A DNA stretch of 64,000 nt from JBBROS01 sp963752225 (GTDB lineage: Bacteria > Pseudomonadota > Alphaproteobacteria > Acetobacterales > Acetobacteraceae): assembly GCA_963752225.1 (NCBI GenBank), contig CAVVXS010000007.1:248001-312000 (forward strand), given 5' to 3'. The notes below the pieces were generated by a model. That model saw only the letters and a program-made list of their open reading frames with translations. It had not been told where the DNA came from and did no database searches. Shown here piece after piece: positions 8,964-17,301 of this stretch (within the stretch, counting starts at the first letter, position 1; each line of letters starts with the position of its first letter). Made by a program: the position numbers and the translations under genes.

Positions 8964-9866
8964 ATGGCGCTCATTCCTTTCGACGACCGCGACGGCACGA
9001 TCTGGTTCGACGGAGCCATGATCCCGTGGCGTGATGCCAAGCTGCACGTGTTGTCGCATGGTCTGCACTATGCCAGCGGCGTGTTCGAGGGCGAGAGATC
9101 ATATGGCGGCAACATCTTCAAGCTGCGCGAGCACACGGAGCGGCTGATCGGCTCGGCGGCGATCCTCGGCTTCAAGATCCCGTACAGCGCCGACGAGATC
9201 GACGCGGCGTGCCGGGCGGTGCTGGCGGCGAACGGGCTGTCGGACGGCTATGTGCGGCCGATCGCGTGGCGCGGCGCCGAGCAGCTCAGCGTGTCGGCGC
9301 AGCTGACCAAGATCCACCTGGCGATCGCCTGCTGGGCCTGGCCGAACCTGTTCGGGGCCGACCGGATGAAAGGCGTGCGGCTGGGCATGGCGCCGTGGAA
9401 GCGGCCGCACCCGGAAACGGCGCCGACGGCGAGCAAGGCGGCGGGTCTGTACATGATCGGCACGTTGTCGAAGCATGCCGCCGAAGCCGCCGGGTTCGAC
9501 GATGCGCTGATGCTGGACTGGCGTGGGCTCGTGTCGGAAGCGACCGGCGCCAACATTTTCCTGGTGATCGACGGCGCCGTGCATACGCCGGTGCCGGACT
9601 GCTTCCTCGACGGCATCACCCGCCGGACGGTGATGGCGATCGCCCGCAAGCACCAGATGCAGGTGATCGAGCGGCACATCCCGTTCGAGGACCTGGACCG
9701 CGCGAGCGAGGTGTTCCTGGCCGGCACGGCGGCCGAGGTGACCCCAGTGCGCGAGATCGACGGGCGTCACTACACCCCCGGAGCCGTCACCGCGACGCTG
9801 CTGTCCGATTACGAGGCGGTGGTGCGGCTGTCGCCCGAGGAGGTCGTCCGCCGCCTGGCGGCGTAG
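8964..9866 (+). CDS. ilvE: Branched-chain amino acid aminotransferase
   Basis: 300 residues of fold-type IV PLP enzyme. The start ATG 8964 is preceded by GGAGAACGGCG; a start at 8928 would add 12 unlikely residues. The N-terminal IWFDGAMIPWRDAKLHVLSH and HYASGVFEGER are hallmark stretches. Lys158 in PTASKAAGLYM is the expected PLP lysine, and SEATGANIFLV carries the conserved Glu and Asn. It moves the amino group between glutamate and Leu/Ile/Val in the cytosol. A D-amino-acid or 4-amino-4-deoxychorismate branch of the family is less likely because the IlvE-type motifs are complete. It has its own promoter and a hairpin terminator right behind it. Confidence 0.92.
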   Translation: MALIPFDDRDGTIWFDGAMIPWRDAKLHVLSHGLHYASGVFEGERSYGGNIFKLREHTERLIGSAAILGFKIPYSADEIDAACRAVLAANGLSDGYVRPIAWRGAEQLSVSAQLTKIHLAIACWAWPNLFGADRMKGVRLGMAPWKRPHPETAPTASKAAGLYMIGTLSKHAAEAAGFDDALMLDWRGLVSEATGANIFLVIDGAVHTPVPDCFLDGITRRTVMAIARKHQMQVIERHIPFEDLDRASEVFLAGTAAEVTPVREIDGRHYTPGAVTATLLSDYEAVVRLSPEEVVRRLAA

Positions 9867-9881
9867 CCGGGCGGGGCAGCG

Positions 9882-9914
9882 ATCGGCGCCGGTCGCATCG
9901 GCCGGCGCCGATTT
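9882..9914. terminator. Bidirectional hairpin terminator between convergent genes
   Basis: ATCGGCGCCGG (9882-9892) and CCGGCGCCGAT (9902-9912) form a perfect 11-bp stem with a 9-base loop, followed by TTT on the plus strand. It sits 16 bases behind ilvE and just before the stop of the small convergent gene, so it can end both transcripts. Confidence 0.75.
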
Positions 9915-9921
9915 ACGTTGG

Positions 9922-10119
9922 TCAGTTGGTCTTGGCGCCCGGAGTGACGGCGGCGGCGCTGCCGGGGTTGGCGGCCGTGGTGCTGGCGGCCTTGTGGACG
10001 GCGTGCTTGGGCGCATGCCGGACGGCCGGGCGGGCGTGGACCGTGCCCTGGGCCATCGCCGGCACGGCGAGCGAGGACAGCAGCGCGGCAGCGAGCGTCA
10101 GGCTGGATAGCTTGGACAT
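9922..10119 (-). CDS. Small exported His/Ala-rich protein
   Basis: 65 residues from ATG 10119, with AGGAA upstream. Residues 1-24 are a clear signal peptide (MSKLSSLTLAAALLSSLAVP, cleavage after AMA). The mature part is only about 40 residues, rich in His, Ala and Lys (HARPAVRHAPKHAVHKAAST) and without structure-forming hydrophobic blocks. Short periplasmic proteins of this composition are common in acetic-acid-type alphaproteobacteria, and none has a firm function. The histidines suggest metal binding or acid buffering, but that is only a guess. A longer frame to 10245 exists but adds no protein-like sequence. Confidence 0.6.
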   Translation of the reverse strand: MSKLSSLTLAAALLSSLAVPAMAQGTVHARPAVRHAPKHAVHKAASTTAANPGSAAAVTPGAKTN

Positions 10120-10352
10120 GGTATGGGGTTCCTGCAGACCGGCGTCATTGCCGGTCCTGACGATGAAGCGCCGCCGTCGCGGCCCCTGTGCGGCGGGACA
10201 ATGGCCCGACGGTGGCACGAGGCGAGCGACCGTGGCGGCCGCCATAGTGCGTACGGATTAAGCCGTGTGGCTGTTGCCGCAGCAGGCGTTCGCGTGGCAG
10301 AACGTCCCAAATAAGCCGGCTCCGACCGGTCCTCTGGGAGGTCACCGCAGCA
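10120..10352. other. Divergent intergenic region upstream of DUF485-actP
   Basis: 233 bases between two divergent starts. It must hold the promoter for the DUF485-actP pair and that of the small exported protein. A Shine-Dalgarno GGGAGG lies a little far (12 bases) from the DUF485 start. No clear promoter consensus or riboswitch was recognised. Confidence 0.4.
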
Positions 10353-10715
10353 ATGAGTTCACAAACGGCGACAGTCGCCGCCTTCGACACCAAGCTCGGT
10401 GCCGGAATGAGTGGCGCCGATCAGCAGGCGATCGTGCGCGATCAGAAGTTCCAGGAATTGGTGAAGAAGCGCAACAGCCTAGCGATCGGGCTCTCGATCG
10501 TGACCTTGGCGATCTATCTCAGCTTCATCTTCCTGGTGGCCTTCAACAAGCCCCTGCTGGCGACCAAGATCGGCGGCGGCACCACCTCGCTCGGCATCGT
10601 GCTCGGGCTCGTGGTCATCGTCTGCGCGTTCCTGTTGACGGCGGTCTACGTGGTGCGGGCGAACGGTCGGTTCGACGACCTGACCGCGCAGCTGGTGCGG
10701 GAGTACAAGCGTTGA
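10353..10715 (+). CDS. yjcH: DUF485 membrane protein (YjcH-like), partner of ActP
   Basis: 120 residues. A soluble N-terminus with VRDQKFQELVKKRNSLAIGLS leads into two transmembrane segments (about residues 46-66 and 77-100) and a short basic tail ending LVREYKR. This is the DUF485 pattern. The family is almost always encoded directly in front of the acetate/cation symporter ActP, as here, where the stop codon overlaps the actP start. Its role in the transporter is not known; it is probably an accessory subunit in the inner membrane. Confidence 0.88.
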   Translation: MSSQTATVAAFDTKLGAGMSGADQQAIVRDQKFQELVKKRNSLAIGLSIVTLAIYLSFIFLVAFNKPLLATKIGGGTTSLGIVLGLVVIVCAFLLTAVYVVRANGRFDDLTAQLVREYKR

Positions 10716-12406
10716 TCCGCGCGGCGGCGGCCCTTGCCGCCCTGCTGAGCGTAGCCGGGACGCGGGCGGCCTGGGCGGCCGACGCGATCAGCGGGCCGGT
10801 CGAGAAGCAGGCGTTGAACGTGACGGCGATCGTCATCTTCGTGGTGTTCGTGGTGCTGACGCTGTTCATCACCTACCGCGCCGCGCAGACGACCAAGTCG
10901 GCGTCGGACTTCTACGCGGCTGGCGGCGGTATTTCGGCCAGCCAGAACGGGCTGGCGATCGCCGGCGACTACATGTCGGCGGCGTCGTTCCTGGGCATTT
11001 CCGGCCTGGTGTTCGCCAACGGCTTCGACGGGCTGATCTACTCGATCGGCTTCCTCGTTGGCTGGCCGCTGGTGCTGTTCCTGATCGCCGAGCGGTTGCG
11101 CAACCTCGGCAAGTTCACCTTCGCCGACGTGGCGTCGTTCCGGCTGGACCAGACCTCGATCCGCATCCTGTCGGCGATCGGCACGCTGACGGTGGTGTCG
11201 TTCTACCTGATTGCGCAGATGGTGGGCGCCGGCAAGCTGATCCAGCTGCTGTTCGGGCTGCCATACGGGTACGCGGTCGGCATCGTCGGCGTGCTGATGA
11301 TCGTCTACGTGGCGTTCGGCGGCATGAAGGCGACCACTTGGGTGCAGATCATCAAGGCCTGCCTGCTGCTGGGCGGCGCCAGCTTCATGGCGCTGATGGT
11401 GCTGATTAAGTTCGGCTTCAGCCCGGACGCCATGTTTGCCGCCGCGGTGCAGACCCACCCTAAGGGCGACGCCATCATGGCGCCGGGCGCGTTCGTGGCC
11501 GATCCGGTCTCGACGATCTCGCTCGGCCTCGCGCTGATCTTCGGCACAGCCGGGCTGCCGCACATCCTGATGCGCTTCTTCACCGTGTCCGACGCCAAGG
11601 CGGCGCGGAAGTCGGTGCTGTGGGCCACCGGCCTGATCGGCTACTTCTACGTGCTGACGTTCATCATCGGCTTCGGCGCCATCAGCTTCCTGATGAACGA
11701 CCCGACCTACTACAAGGTCGGGCCGAACGGCGCCTACAACAAGATCGCCGACCTGATCGGTGGCGCTGCCAACATGCCGGCGATCGACCTGGCCGAGGCG
11801 GTCGGCGGCAACGTGTTGTTCGGCTTCATCTCGGCCGTTGCCTTTGCGACCATCCTCGCGGTCGTCGCCGGGCTGACGCTGGCGGGCGCTTCGGCGGTCA
11901 GCCACGACCTTTATGCGTCGGTGATCGCCCGCGGGCGGGCGACCGAAGGGCGGGAGGTGCTGGTCTCGAAGATCTCGGCGGTGGCGATCGGCGTGGTCGC
12001 GATCCTGCTCGGCTACGTGTTCGAGAACCAGAACGTCGCGTTCATGGTCGGCCTCGCCTTCTCGGTGGCGGCCAGCTGCAACTTCCCGGTGCTGCTGATG
12101 TCGATCCTGTGGCGCGGGACCACGACGACGGGCGCCTTGATCGGCGGCTTCCTCGGGCTGTTGTCGGCGGTGGCGATGATCGTGCTGAGCAAGGCGGTGT
12201 GGGTCGACACGTTCCACATGGCCAAGACGGCCGCCTTCCCGTTCGACAACCCGGCGCTGTTCTCGGTGCCGGTCGCGTTCATCGGCATCTACCTGTTCTC
12301 CAAGCTCGACACGTCGATGCGCGGGCGGCGGGAGCAGTCGCTGTTCGAACAGCAATATGTCCGAGCGGAAACCGGCATCGGCGCATCCACGGCCGAGGCG
12401 CACTGA
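10712..12406 (+). CDS. actP: Acetate/monocarboxylate:cation symporter ActP (SSS family)
   Basis: 564 residues from a TTG start at 10712 whose last two bases begin the TGA of the DUF485 gene; GGGAG at about 8 bases upstream supports it. No ATG or GTG fits better. The first 25 residues form a signal-peptide-like helix ending AWAADAI, as in ActP. About 13 transmembrane helices follow. SSS-family signatures are present: TTKSASDFYAAGGGISASQN, GDYMSAASFLGISGLVF, IFGTAGLPHILMRFFTV and LTLAGASAVSHDLYASV. It takes up acetate or similar short monocarboxylates with sodium or protons. Together with DUF485 it forms a two-gene operon. Confidence 0.93.
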   Translation: MIRAAAALAALLSVAGTRAAWAADAISGPVEKQALNVTAIVIFVVFVVLTLFITYRAAQTTKSASDFYAAGGGISASQNGLAIAGDYMSAASFLGISGLVFANGFDGLIYSIGFLVGWPLVLFLIAERLRNLGKFTFADVASFRLDQTSIRILSAIGTLTVVSFYLIAQMVGAGKLIQLLFGLPYGYAVGIVGVLMIVYVAFGGMKATTWVQIIKACLLLGGASFMALMVLIKFGFSPDAMFAAAVQTHPKGDAIMAPGAFVADPVSTISLGLALIFGTAGLPHILMRFFTVSDAKAARKSVLWATGLIGYFYVLTFIIGFGAISFLMNDPTYYKVGPNGAYNKIADLIGGAANMPAIDLAEAVGGNVLFGFISAVAFATILAVVAGLTLAGASAVSHDLYASVIARGRATEGREVLVSKISAVAIGVVAILLGYVFENQNVAFMVGLAFSVAASCNFPVLLMSILWRGTTTTGALIGGFLGLLSAVAMIVLSKAVWVDTFHMAKTAAFPFDNPALFSVPVAFIGIYLFSKLDTSMRGRREQSLFEQQYVRAETGIGASTAEAH

Positions 12407-12414
12407 TCAACCGA

Positions 12415-12439
12415 ACGGCCCGGCGTCCCGCCGGGCCGT
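12415..12439. terminator. Strong hairpin behind actP, shared with convergent small gene
   Basis: ACGGCCCGGCG - TCC - CGCCGGGCCGT: a perfect 11-bp stem with a 3-base loop, 8 bases behind the actP stop. It has no T-run in either direction, so termination would rely on the stem alone or on Rho. The convergent small membrane-protein gene ends 34 bases further on. Confidence 0.6.
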
Positions 12440-12473
12440 CGATCGGATCGGCCGGACGCGCCCGCTTGCGTCC

Positions 12474-12689
12474 TCAGCGGCCGATCCGGATCGAAGCGGT
12501 CGCCGTGCTGGCCGTGTCGGTCGTGAAGCCCGGCGCGGCCAGCAGCAACCACATGACGACCGCCCCCGCGACGCTTCCCAGGATCAGGCTTGCGACCGCC
12601 CGGCTTCGGCTCCGGGTCGCAGTCACCCACGCCGGCGGCTCGAGACGAATCGTGAACACTCGGTCGCCGGCTTGTATGGCATAAGACAC
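12474..12689 (-). CDS. Small single-span membrane protein, unknown
   Basis: 71 residues from GTG 12689, preceded by GGGGAG at 8 bases, a good ribosome site. The N-terminal half is hydrophilic (SYAIQAGDRVFTIRLEPPAW). A single transmembrane helix follows (VASLILGSVAGAVVMWLLLA, about residues 32-51), then a Thr/Ser/Ala-rich tail. No family was recognised. The ribosome site, codon use like the neighbours and a clean membrane helix argue that it is real. A periplasmic tail and a cytosolic head are the likely topology. Confidence 0.55.
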   Translation of the reverse strand: MSYAIQAGDRVFTIRLEPPAWVTATRSRSRAVASLILGSVAGAVVMWLLLAAPGFTTDTASTATASIRIGR

Positions 12690-12770
12690 TTTGTCGTCTC
12701 CCCATTAACCTTTCGTTCAGCATTTGTTCTCGTTTGCGCAGGTGAGTCAAGCCGCCGCTGCCTCCGTCGG

Positions 12771-14261
12771 TCAGCTCGCGTCGGCGTGGCCGGGCCGGAG
12801 GACGGGATAGCTGCTGGAGAACAGTTCCTCGACCGGCGGGTGGGCCCAGCTCCGCTCGGGGTAGCGACGGACCAAGCCGTCGAATTGCGCCTGCGCCCGG
12901 TGCGCGTCGGCCGCGGCGTCGACGCCGACGATCCGGCCGCCCTCCACCCGAAACCGGCCGTCCACCATCACGTCGAGCACGTCACGCCCGGATCCGCCGA
13001 TCAGCAGCGTTTGCACCGGGTCGATCATGGGGCCGATCCGGTCGCTGCCGAGATCCCACACCGCGACGTCCGCCATCGCGCCCGGCTGCAGCCGCCCCAG
13101 ATCGGGACGGCCCAGCGCGTCGGCGCCGCCCACCGTCGCCGCGTCGAACAGGTCCTCGGCCCGCACCGCCGCCGCATCGCCTTCCACGACCCGGCACAGC
13201 AGCAGCCCGAGTTGCAGGTTCAGCAGCATGTCCGGCGGCGCCGTATCCGTGCCCATGCCGACGCGCAGCCCCATGCGGCGGCAGCGGGCCAGGCTGTCCA
13301 GCGCCCGGCCACCGCGCGCCGACACCAGCGGGCAATGCACGAGGGTCGCCCCGGCGTCGCGCATGATCTCGAGGTCGCGGCCGGGACGCTCCACCCCGCG
13401 GCTGCCGGACACCCAGGTTCCGTGCGGCAACAGCATTCGCGGCGACAGGACGCCGAGCGATTGCAGCCATTCCGGCGGGCTCATGCCGTGCCGGGCCAGC
13501 ACCAGCTCGTACTCCTGCCGGGATTGGCAGCAGTGCAGCCGCACTGGTACGTCGAGCTCGCGCGCCGCGTCGGCGGTGCCGCGCAGCAACGCCGCGGTGC
13601 AGGTCTCGATCCGGTCCGGCGCCAGCATCGTGCGCACGAGGTCGCCGTACCGACCCTCCTGCGTCCGGCAGAAGCCGATTGCGTCCTGCAGCCCGCGCAG
13701 GCCCCGTGCCTCGTCGAACGCGGCGGTGATGCGGCCATCGGCTTCGACCACCAAGTTTCCGGTGCGGTAAGCCGGGCCCAGATACACCCGCAGCCCCAGC
13801 GTGGCCGCGGCCGCTGCGGCGTCCGTGAACTCCTCGGTCGTCTCGCCCCATTCCCGGTAGAACAGCGAGGCGATCGGCAGGGCGGTGGTGATGCCGTTCC
13901 GCAGCAATTGCGCGAAGGCGTGGCGCTTCTGGAACGCCAGCTCGTCCGGCGTGTACATCTCGTACGGCCCGCGCTCGATGTAGGAGCGCGGCCAGATCCG
14001 GCCCTTGCGCCAAGCCGGCTGATTGTCGAAGCCGAGGATGGTGGTGTCGAGATCGGACAGCGCGTCGAGGTCGATGAATCCCGGGGCGATCAGTGCCGCG
14101 CCGTACTCCCGGCGCTCCTCCACCTCGCCCGGGAAGCCGTGCCCGGCGAACACTACGCGCGGGCCCTCGATCACCAGCTCGCCGCCCGGCAGCAGGCAGT
14201 GGCGGCCGTCGCGATGCCCCAGCAGCCAATCGGCCGTCAGCAGGGTGCGGCGGCCACGCAT
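12771..14261 (-). CDS. Amidohydrolase, Trz/Atz (chlorohydrolase-like) deaminase family
   Basis: 496 residues. The start ATG 14261 overlaps the TGA of the upstream deaminase by one base (TGATG). The pattern is a beta-sandwich N-terminus, then GAALIAPGFIDLDALSDLDT. The usual metal-binding HxH after PGFID is replaced by DLDALSD, which is unusual. Further on come VPVRLHCCQSRQEYE, LLPHGTWVSG and MGTDTAPPDMLLNLQLG (the metal Asp in GTDT), then a C-terminal sandwich with LQPGAMADVAVWDL. This is the subtype III amidohydrolase layout of guanine deaminase and triazine hydrolases. The altered first metal site makes the true substrate unclear. It is last in an operon with a cytosine-deaminase-like gene and an ABC binding protein. 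Confidence 0.8.
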   Translation of the reverse strand: MRGRRTLLTADWLLGHRDGRHCLLPGGELVIEGPRVVFAGHGFPGEVEERREYGAALIAPGFIDLDALSDLDTTILGFDNQPAWRKGRIWPRSYIERGPYEMYTPDELAFQKRHAFAQLLRNGITTALPIASLFYREWGETTEEFTDAAAAAATLGLRVYLGPAYRTGNLVVEADGRITAAFDEARGLRGLQDAIGFCRTQEGRYGDLVRTMLAPDRIETCTAALLRGTADAARELDVPVRLHCCQSRQEYELVLARHGMSPPEWLQSLGVLSPRMLLPHGTWVSGSRGVERPGRDLEIMRDAGATLVHCPLVSARGGRALDSLARCRRMGLRVGMGTDTAPPDMLLNLQLGLLLCRVVEGDAAAVRAEDLFDAATVGGADALGRPDLGRLQPGAMADVAVWDLGSDRIGPMIDPVQTLLIGGSGRDVLDVMVDGRFRVEGGRIVGVDAAADAHRAQAQFDGLVRRYPERSWAHPPVEELFSSSYPVLRPGHADAS

Positions 14262-15442
14262 CACGCGGCCTCCGGCGCCGCCTTGCCGTCCGCCACCACG
14301 GTTCCGCGCTTGACCACGATGCGGTTTCCGGGCCGTTGCGCGACGGCCTCCGCCACCGTTTCGGCGGCGACCAGCACGAGGTCGCCACCGCAGCCCGGCG
14401 CCAGGCCGTAATCGGGCAAGCCGAGCGCCCGGGCGCCGCCTTCCGTCACGACTTCGAGCAGCAACGCCAGCTCGTCGTCGCGCCGAAGGTTGTTGCGCAA
14501 GCCGATGAACATCGCCCGTTCCAGCATGTCGGCATTGCCGTACGGTCCCCAGGTGTCGCGGATCCCGTCCGAACCGGCGCACACGACGACGCCCGCCTGC
14601 AGCAGGCGCTTGAGCGGCGGTGCCGGTCGGCTGGCCGGCCCGGTGGTCATGATCGCGATCCCAGCTTCGGCCAGGGCGTCGATCAGCGGCTCGACGACCG
14701 AGGGCTCCGGCATGCCGAGGCAGAAGGCGTGGCTGATCACGACCCGCCCGGCCATGCCCAGCGCGCGCGTGCGCTCGATGATCAGCTCGGTCGAGAACGC
14801 CCCCATCTCGCCGGTCTCGTGCAGGTGGATGTCGACGCCGCGGTCGAACCGCTCGGCTAGGCCGAATACTGCGTCGAGATGGCCCTTCGGATCGCGGTCG
14901 ATGGCGCAGGGATCGAGCCCGCCCACCGTCTCGGCGCCGAGCCGCAGCGCCTGCTCCAGAAGCTCCACCGTGCCGGGGCGGATCAGCAGGCCGCTCTGCG
15001 GAAAGGCGACGAGGTCGATCGTGACGCGGTCCGCCACCGCGTCGCGGGTCGCGAGCACGCCCTCGATGCCGGCCACGCCGCACTCGGTGTCCACGTCCAC
15101 GTGGCTGCGGATGAAAGTGCTGCCGTGCGAGACGGAGAGCGCCGCCTGCCGCGCCGATTGCTGCCGCGGGTCGATCGGCAGCGTCCGCCGCATCGTCCGT
15201 TCGTTGTCGATCTTGTCGATCAGCCGTGGCCCGACCTCGTTGCGGTACCACGGCAGGCCCAGCAGCAACTTGTCGAGGTGGGTATGCGCCTCCACCAGGC
15301 CCGGCAAAGCGAGGCGGCCGTTTCCGTCCAGTTCGGCGACGCCGGGCGGCGCCGGTTCGTTCGAGAAGCGGCCGCCCAGGATCAGCAGGTCGGCCGCCGG
15401 GCCGCCCGCCGGCCGGACGTTGCGCACCAGGAGATCGGCCAT
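14261..15442 (-). CDS. Cytosine deaminase-like amidohydrolase
   Basis: 393 residues. The metal ligands of the cytosine deaminase/AtzC branch are all visible: HTHLDK after PGLVEA, SHVDVDTE, IHLHETGE, ISHAFCLG and the catalytic Asp in AGSDGIRDTWGPYG. Relatives hydrolyse amino groups from cytosine, isocytosine or N-alkyl-triazines, mostly in the cytosol. The gene starts 4 bases behind the stop of the ABC binding protein and overlaps the next amidohydrolase by one base, so all three should be co-expressed. Two different amidohydrolases behind one importer subunit suggest a nitrogen heterocycle or amidine as substrate. Cytosine itself is only one candidate. Confidence 0.85.
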   Translation of the reverse strand: MADLLVRNVRPAGGPAADLLILGGRFSNEPAPPGVAELDGNGRLALPGLVEAHTHLDKLLLGLPWYRNEVGPRLIDKIDNERTMRRTLPIDPRQQSARQAALSVSHGSTFIRSHVDVDTECGVAGIEGVLATRDAVADRVTIDLVAFPQSGLLIRPGTVELLEQALRLGAETVGGLDPCAIDRDPKGHLDAVFGLAERFDRGVDIHLHETGEMGAFSTELIIERTRALGMAGRVVISHAFCLGMPEPSVVEPLIDALAEAGIAIMTTGPASRPAPPLKRLLQAGVVVCAGSDGIRDTWGPYGNADMLERAMFIGLRNNLRRDDELALLLEVVTEGGARALGLPDYGLAPGCGGDLVLVAAETVAEAVAQRPGNRIVVKRGTVVADGKAAPEAA

Positions 15443-15446
15443 CGCG

Positions 15447-17024
15447 CTAGGACCCCATCCGCGTCATCCACAGCCTCACCTTGTTGTCAGGCAGTTGCAG
15501 CACGTGCGCCACGTTCGACCGCATCGCCCACGCCATCGGCTGCTGATGCAGCGGCAGGAACAGGATGTCGTCGCCGGCCGCCTGCAACGCCCCGCTTTCC
15601 AAGGCCAGGCGCTTGGCCGTGTCGAGCTCGTTCGCGGCCTCGTCGATCGGCTTGTCGAGTGCCGCCGTCCCCCAGCCGCCCCAATCGAACAGCCCGTTGG
15701 CGCCGGTGTTGGTGTGCACCACCTGCACCAGCAGCGAGAGCGCGTCGATCGCCGGCTCGTTGGCCCAGCCGAGCGGGGTGATGTCGAATTGGCGCGCGAC
15801 CCGGCGCTGCGTGGCGACCGCCCGCGGCGACAGCTGCAGCGCCACCTTCAGGCCGATGCGCGCCCACATGGCCACCGCGGCCTGGCAAATCTGCTCCTCG
15901 TTCACGTAGCCTTCGGGCGTGCACAGCATCGTCATCGCGGTGCCCTCCGGCACGCCGGCCGCGGCCAGCAGCGCTTTCGCGGCGGCCGGGTCGTAGGGCA
16001 GGCGATGGTCCTGCTCTGGCCGGTAGCCGGGGATCGCGGGCGCGACCAGCGCGCCGGTGACGCGGGATTGGTTGCGCATCACCACGCGGCGCATCTGCTC
16101 GATGTCGATCGCCTGGTACATCGCCTGCCGCACCCGCTTGTCGCGCAGCGGGTTCGGCGCGCCGCTCAGCAGCGTGTCGTTGTAGTTGAGCGCGAAGAAC
16201 ACCGTCCGCAGCTCGGTCGCGAGCAGCAGCTTGACCTTCGGCTCGTTCTCGACCCGCGCCGTCGCCTGCAGCGGGATGGCGTTGGTGAAGTCGATCTCGC
16301 CCGAGATCAGCGCGGCGATACGGGTGGCGTCGGAGTTGATCGGCGTGAACTCGATCCGGTCCAGGTTGTGCCGCGGCGTGTCCCACCAATCCGGTTTCCG
16401 CAGCAGCACGGTGCGGCTGTCGGCGGCGCGGCTGTCGAGCCGGAACGGACCGGTGCCGTTGGTGTGGTTGGTGGCATAGCCCTCGACCTTGCGGCCGACG
16501 TCGGTCGCGGCTTCGGTGTGGTTGGCCACCAGCCAAGGCTTGGAGAAGACGAAGATGTTGGTGAGGTCGTTCAGCAGCAGCGGGTAGCGGGAGTTGAGCT
16601 CGATATCGACCGTCATGGGGTCGACCGCGCGGGCCGACTTGAACGCCGGCAGGTTGCCTTTCAGCGGCGAGTCGTCCGCGGTCGCCCGGCGGAGCGAGGC
16701 GACCACGTCGTCGGCCGACAGCGCGGCGCCGTCATGGAAGCGCACGCCGGGGCGCAGGTGGAAACGCCACACCGTCGGCTCGACGATCTCCCACGAGCTG
16801 GCGAGCGCGGGCTCGATCTTGAGGTTCTCGTCGTAGCGAACGAGCGCCTCGTAGACGTGGTTGAGGAAAGCCAGCGTGAAGGTGTCGCCGAAACTGTCGG
16901 GGTCGAGCGAGCCGATGTCGCGCGACGCCGCCCAGCGAAGCGTCTCGGCTGCGGCCGGCGCCGGGGTGAGCGAGGCGCTTGCGGCTGAAAGCAGCAGCAC
17001 GCCGAGGATCGGGGACAAGCGCAT
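15447..17024 (-). CDS. ABC transporter substrate-binding protein, peptide/SBP family 5
   Basis: 525 residues from ATG 17024 with GAAAGG upstream. A signal peptide (MRLSPILGVLLLSAASASLT...) ends at AAAET. The mature part has the SBP-5 pattern: LRWAASRDIGSLDPDSFGD, then SWEIVEPTVWRFHLRPGVRFHDGAALSADDVVASL and later DKRVRQAMYQAIDIEQMRRVV. This family binds peptides, nickel, opines and other solutes in the periplasm for DppBCDF-type ABC importers. No permease or ATPase gene is adjacent; two amidohydrolase genes follow directly. The protein thus probably feeds a transporter encoded elsewhere, and the neighbours point to a cyclic amide or heterocycle rather than a peptide. Confidence 0.88.
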   Translation of the reverse strand: MRLSPILGVLLLSAASASLTPAPAAAETLRWAASRDIGSLDPDSFGDTFTLAFLNHVYEALVRYDENLKIEPALASSWEIVEPTVWRFHLRPGVRFHDGAALSADDVVASLRRATADDSPLKGNLPAFKSARAVDPMTVDIELNSRYPLLLNDLTNIFVFSKPWLVANHTEAATDVGRKVEGYATNHTNGTGPFRLDSRAADSRTVLLRKPDWWDTPRHNLDRIEFTPINSDATRIAALISGEIDFTNAIPLQATARVENEPKVKLLLATELRTVFFALNYNDTLLSGAPNPLRDKRVRQAMYQAIDIEQMRRVVMRNQSRVTGALVAPAIPGYRPEQDHRLPYDPAAAKALLAAAGVPEGTAMTMLCTPEGYVNEEQICQAAVAMWARIGLKVALQLSPRAVATQRRVARQFDITPLGWANEPAIDALSLLVQVVHTNTGANGLFDWGGWGTAALDKPIDEAANELDTAKRLALESGALQAAGDDILFLPLHQQPMAWAMRSNVAHVLQLPDNKVRLWMTRMGS

Positions 17025-17301
17025 GGTCGGGCCTTTCGTGGGACAGCAGGCACATGCAATCGCGGGGCCGTCCGAGCGCGCAAACGGCTGCCAGGGCGAC
17101 GTCAACAGCAGGCGCGGGGTCGAGCGGCAGCTGAGAATGAACCAGGCTGACGCCGTTTGCGGCGAGCGGCAAGAAGCCAGCAACCAGGAGCTTATCATTC
17201 CGTACTCGTAATATGTTGCCGACCGGTCACAGGGTGCGGATGCAATCGCAGTCGGCAACGATCGGGCCGCCTTTCTCCGCCGTTCGACGCTGTTTCTCAG
17301 G
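17025..17301. other. Intergenic leader of the SBP-deaminase operon
   Basis: 277 bases upstream of the binding-protein gene. TTGCCGAC (17216-17223) and GTCGGCAA (17251-17258) are a perfect 8-base inverted repeat and could be an operator or a leader hairpin. No known riboswitch was recognised on the minus strand. Confidence 0.35.

Noticed and set aside
10646..12403. A 585-residue minus-strand frame antisense to actP, and similar long frames opposite other genes (439-1479, 4037-6364, 31227-33929)
   Set aside because: All are rich in Arg, His, Gly and Ala, have no motif or ribosome site and mirror the codon bias of the real gene on the other strand.
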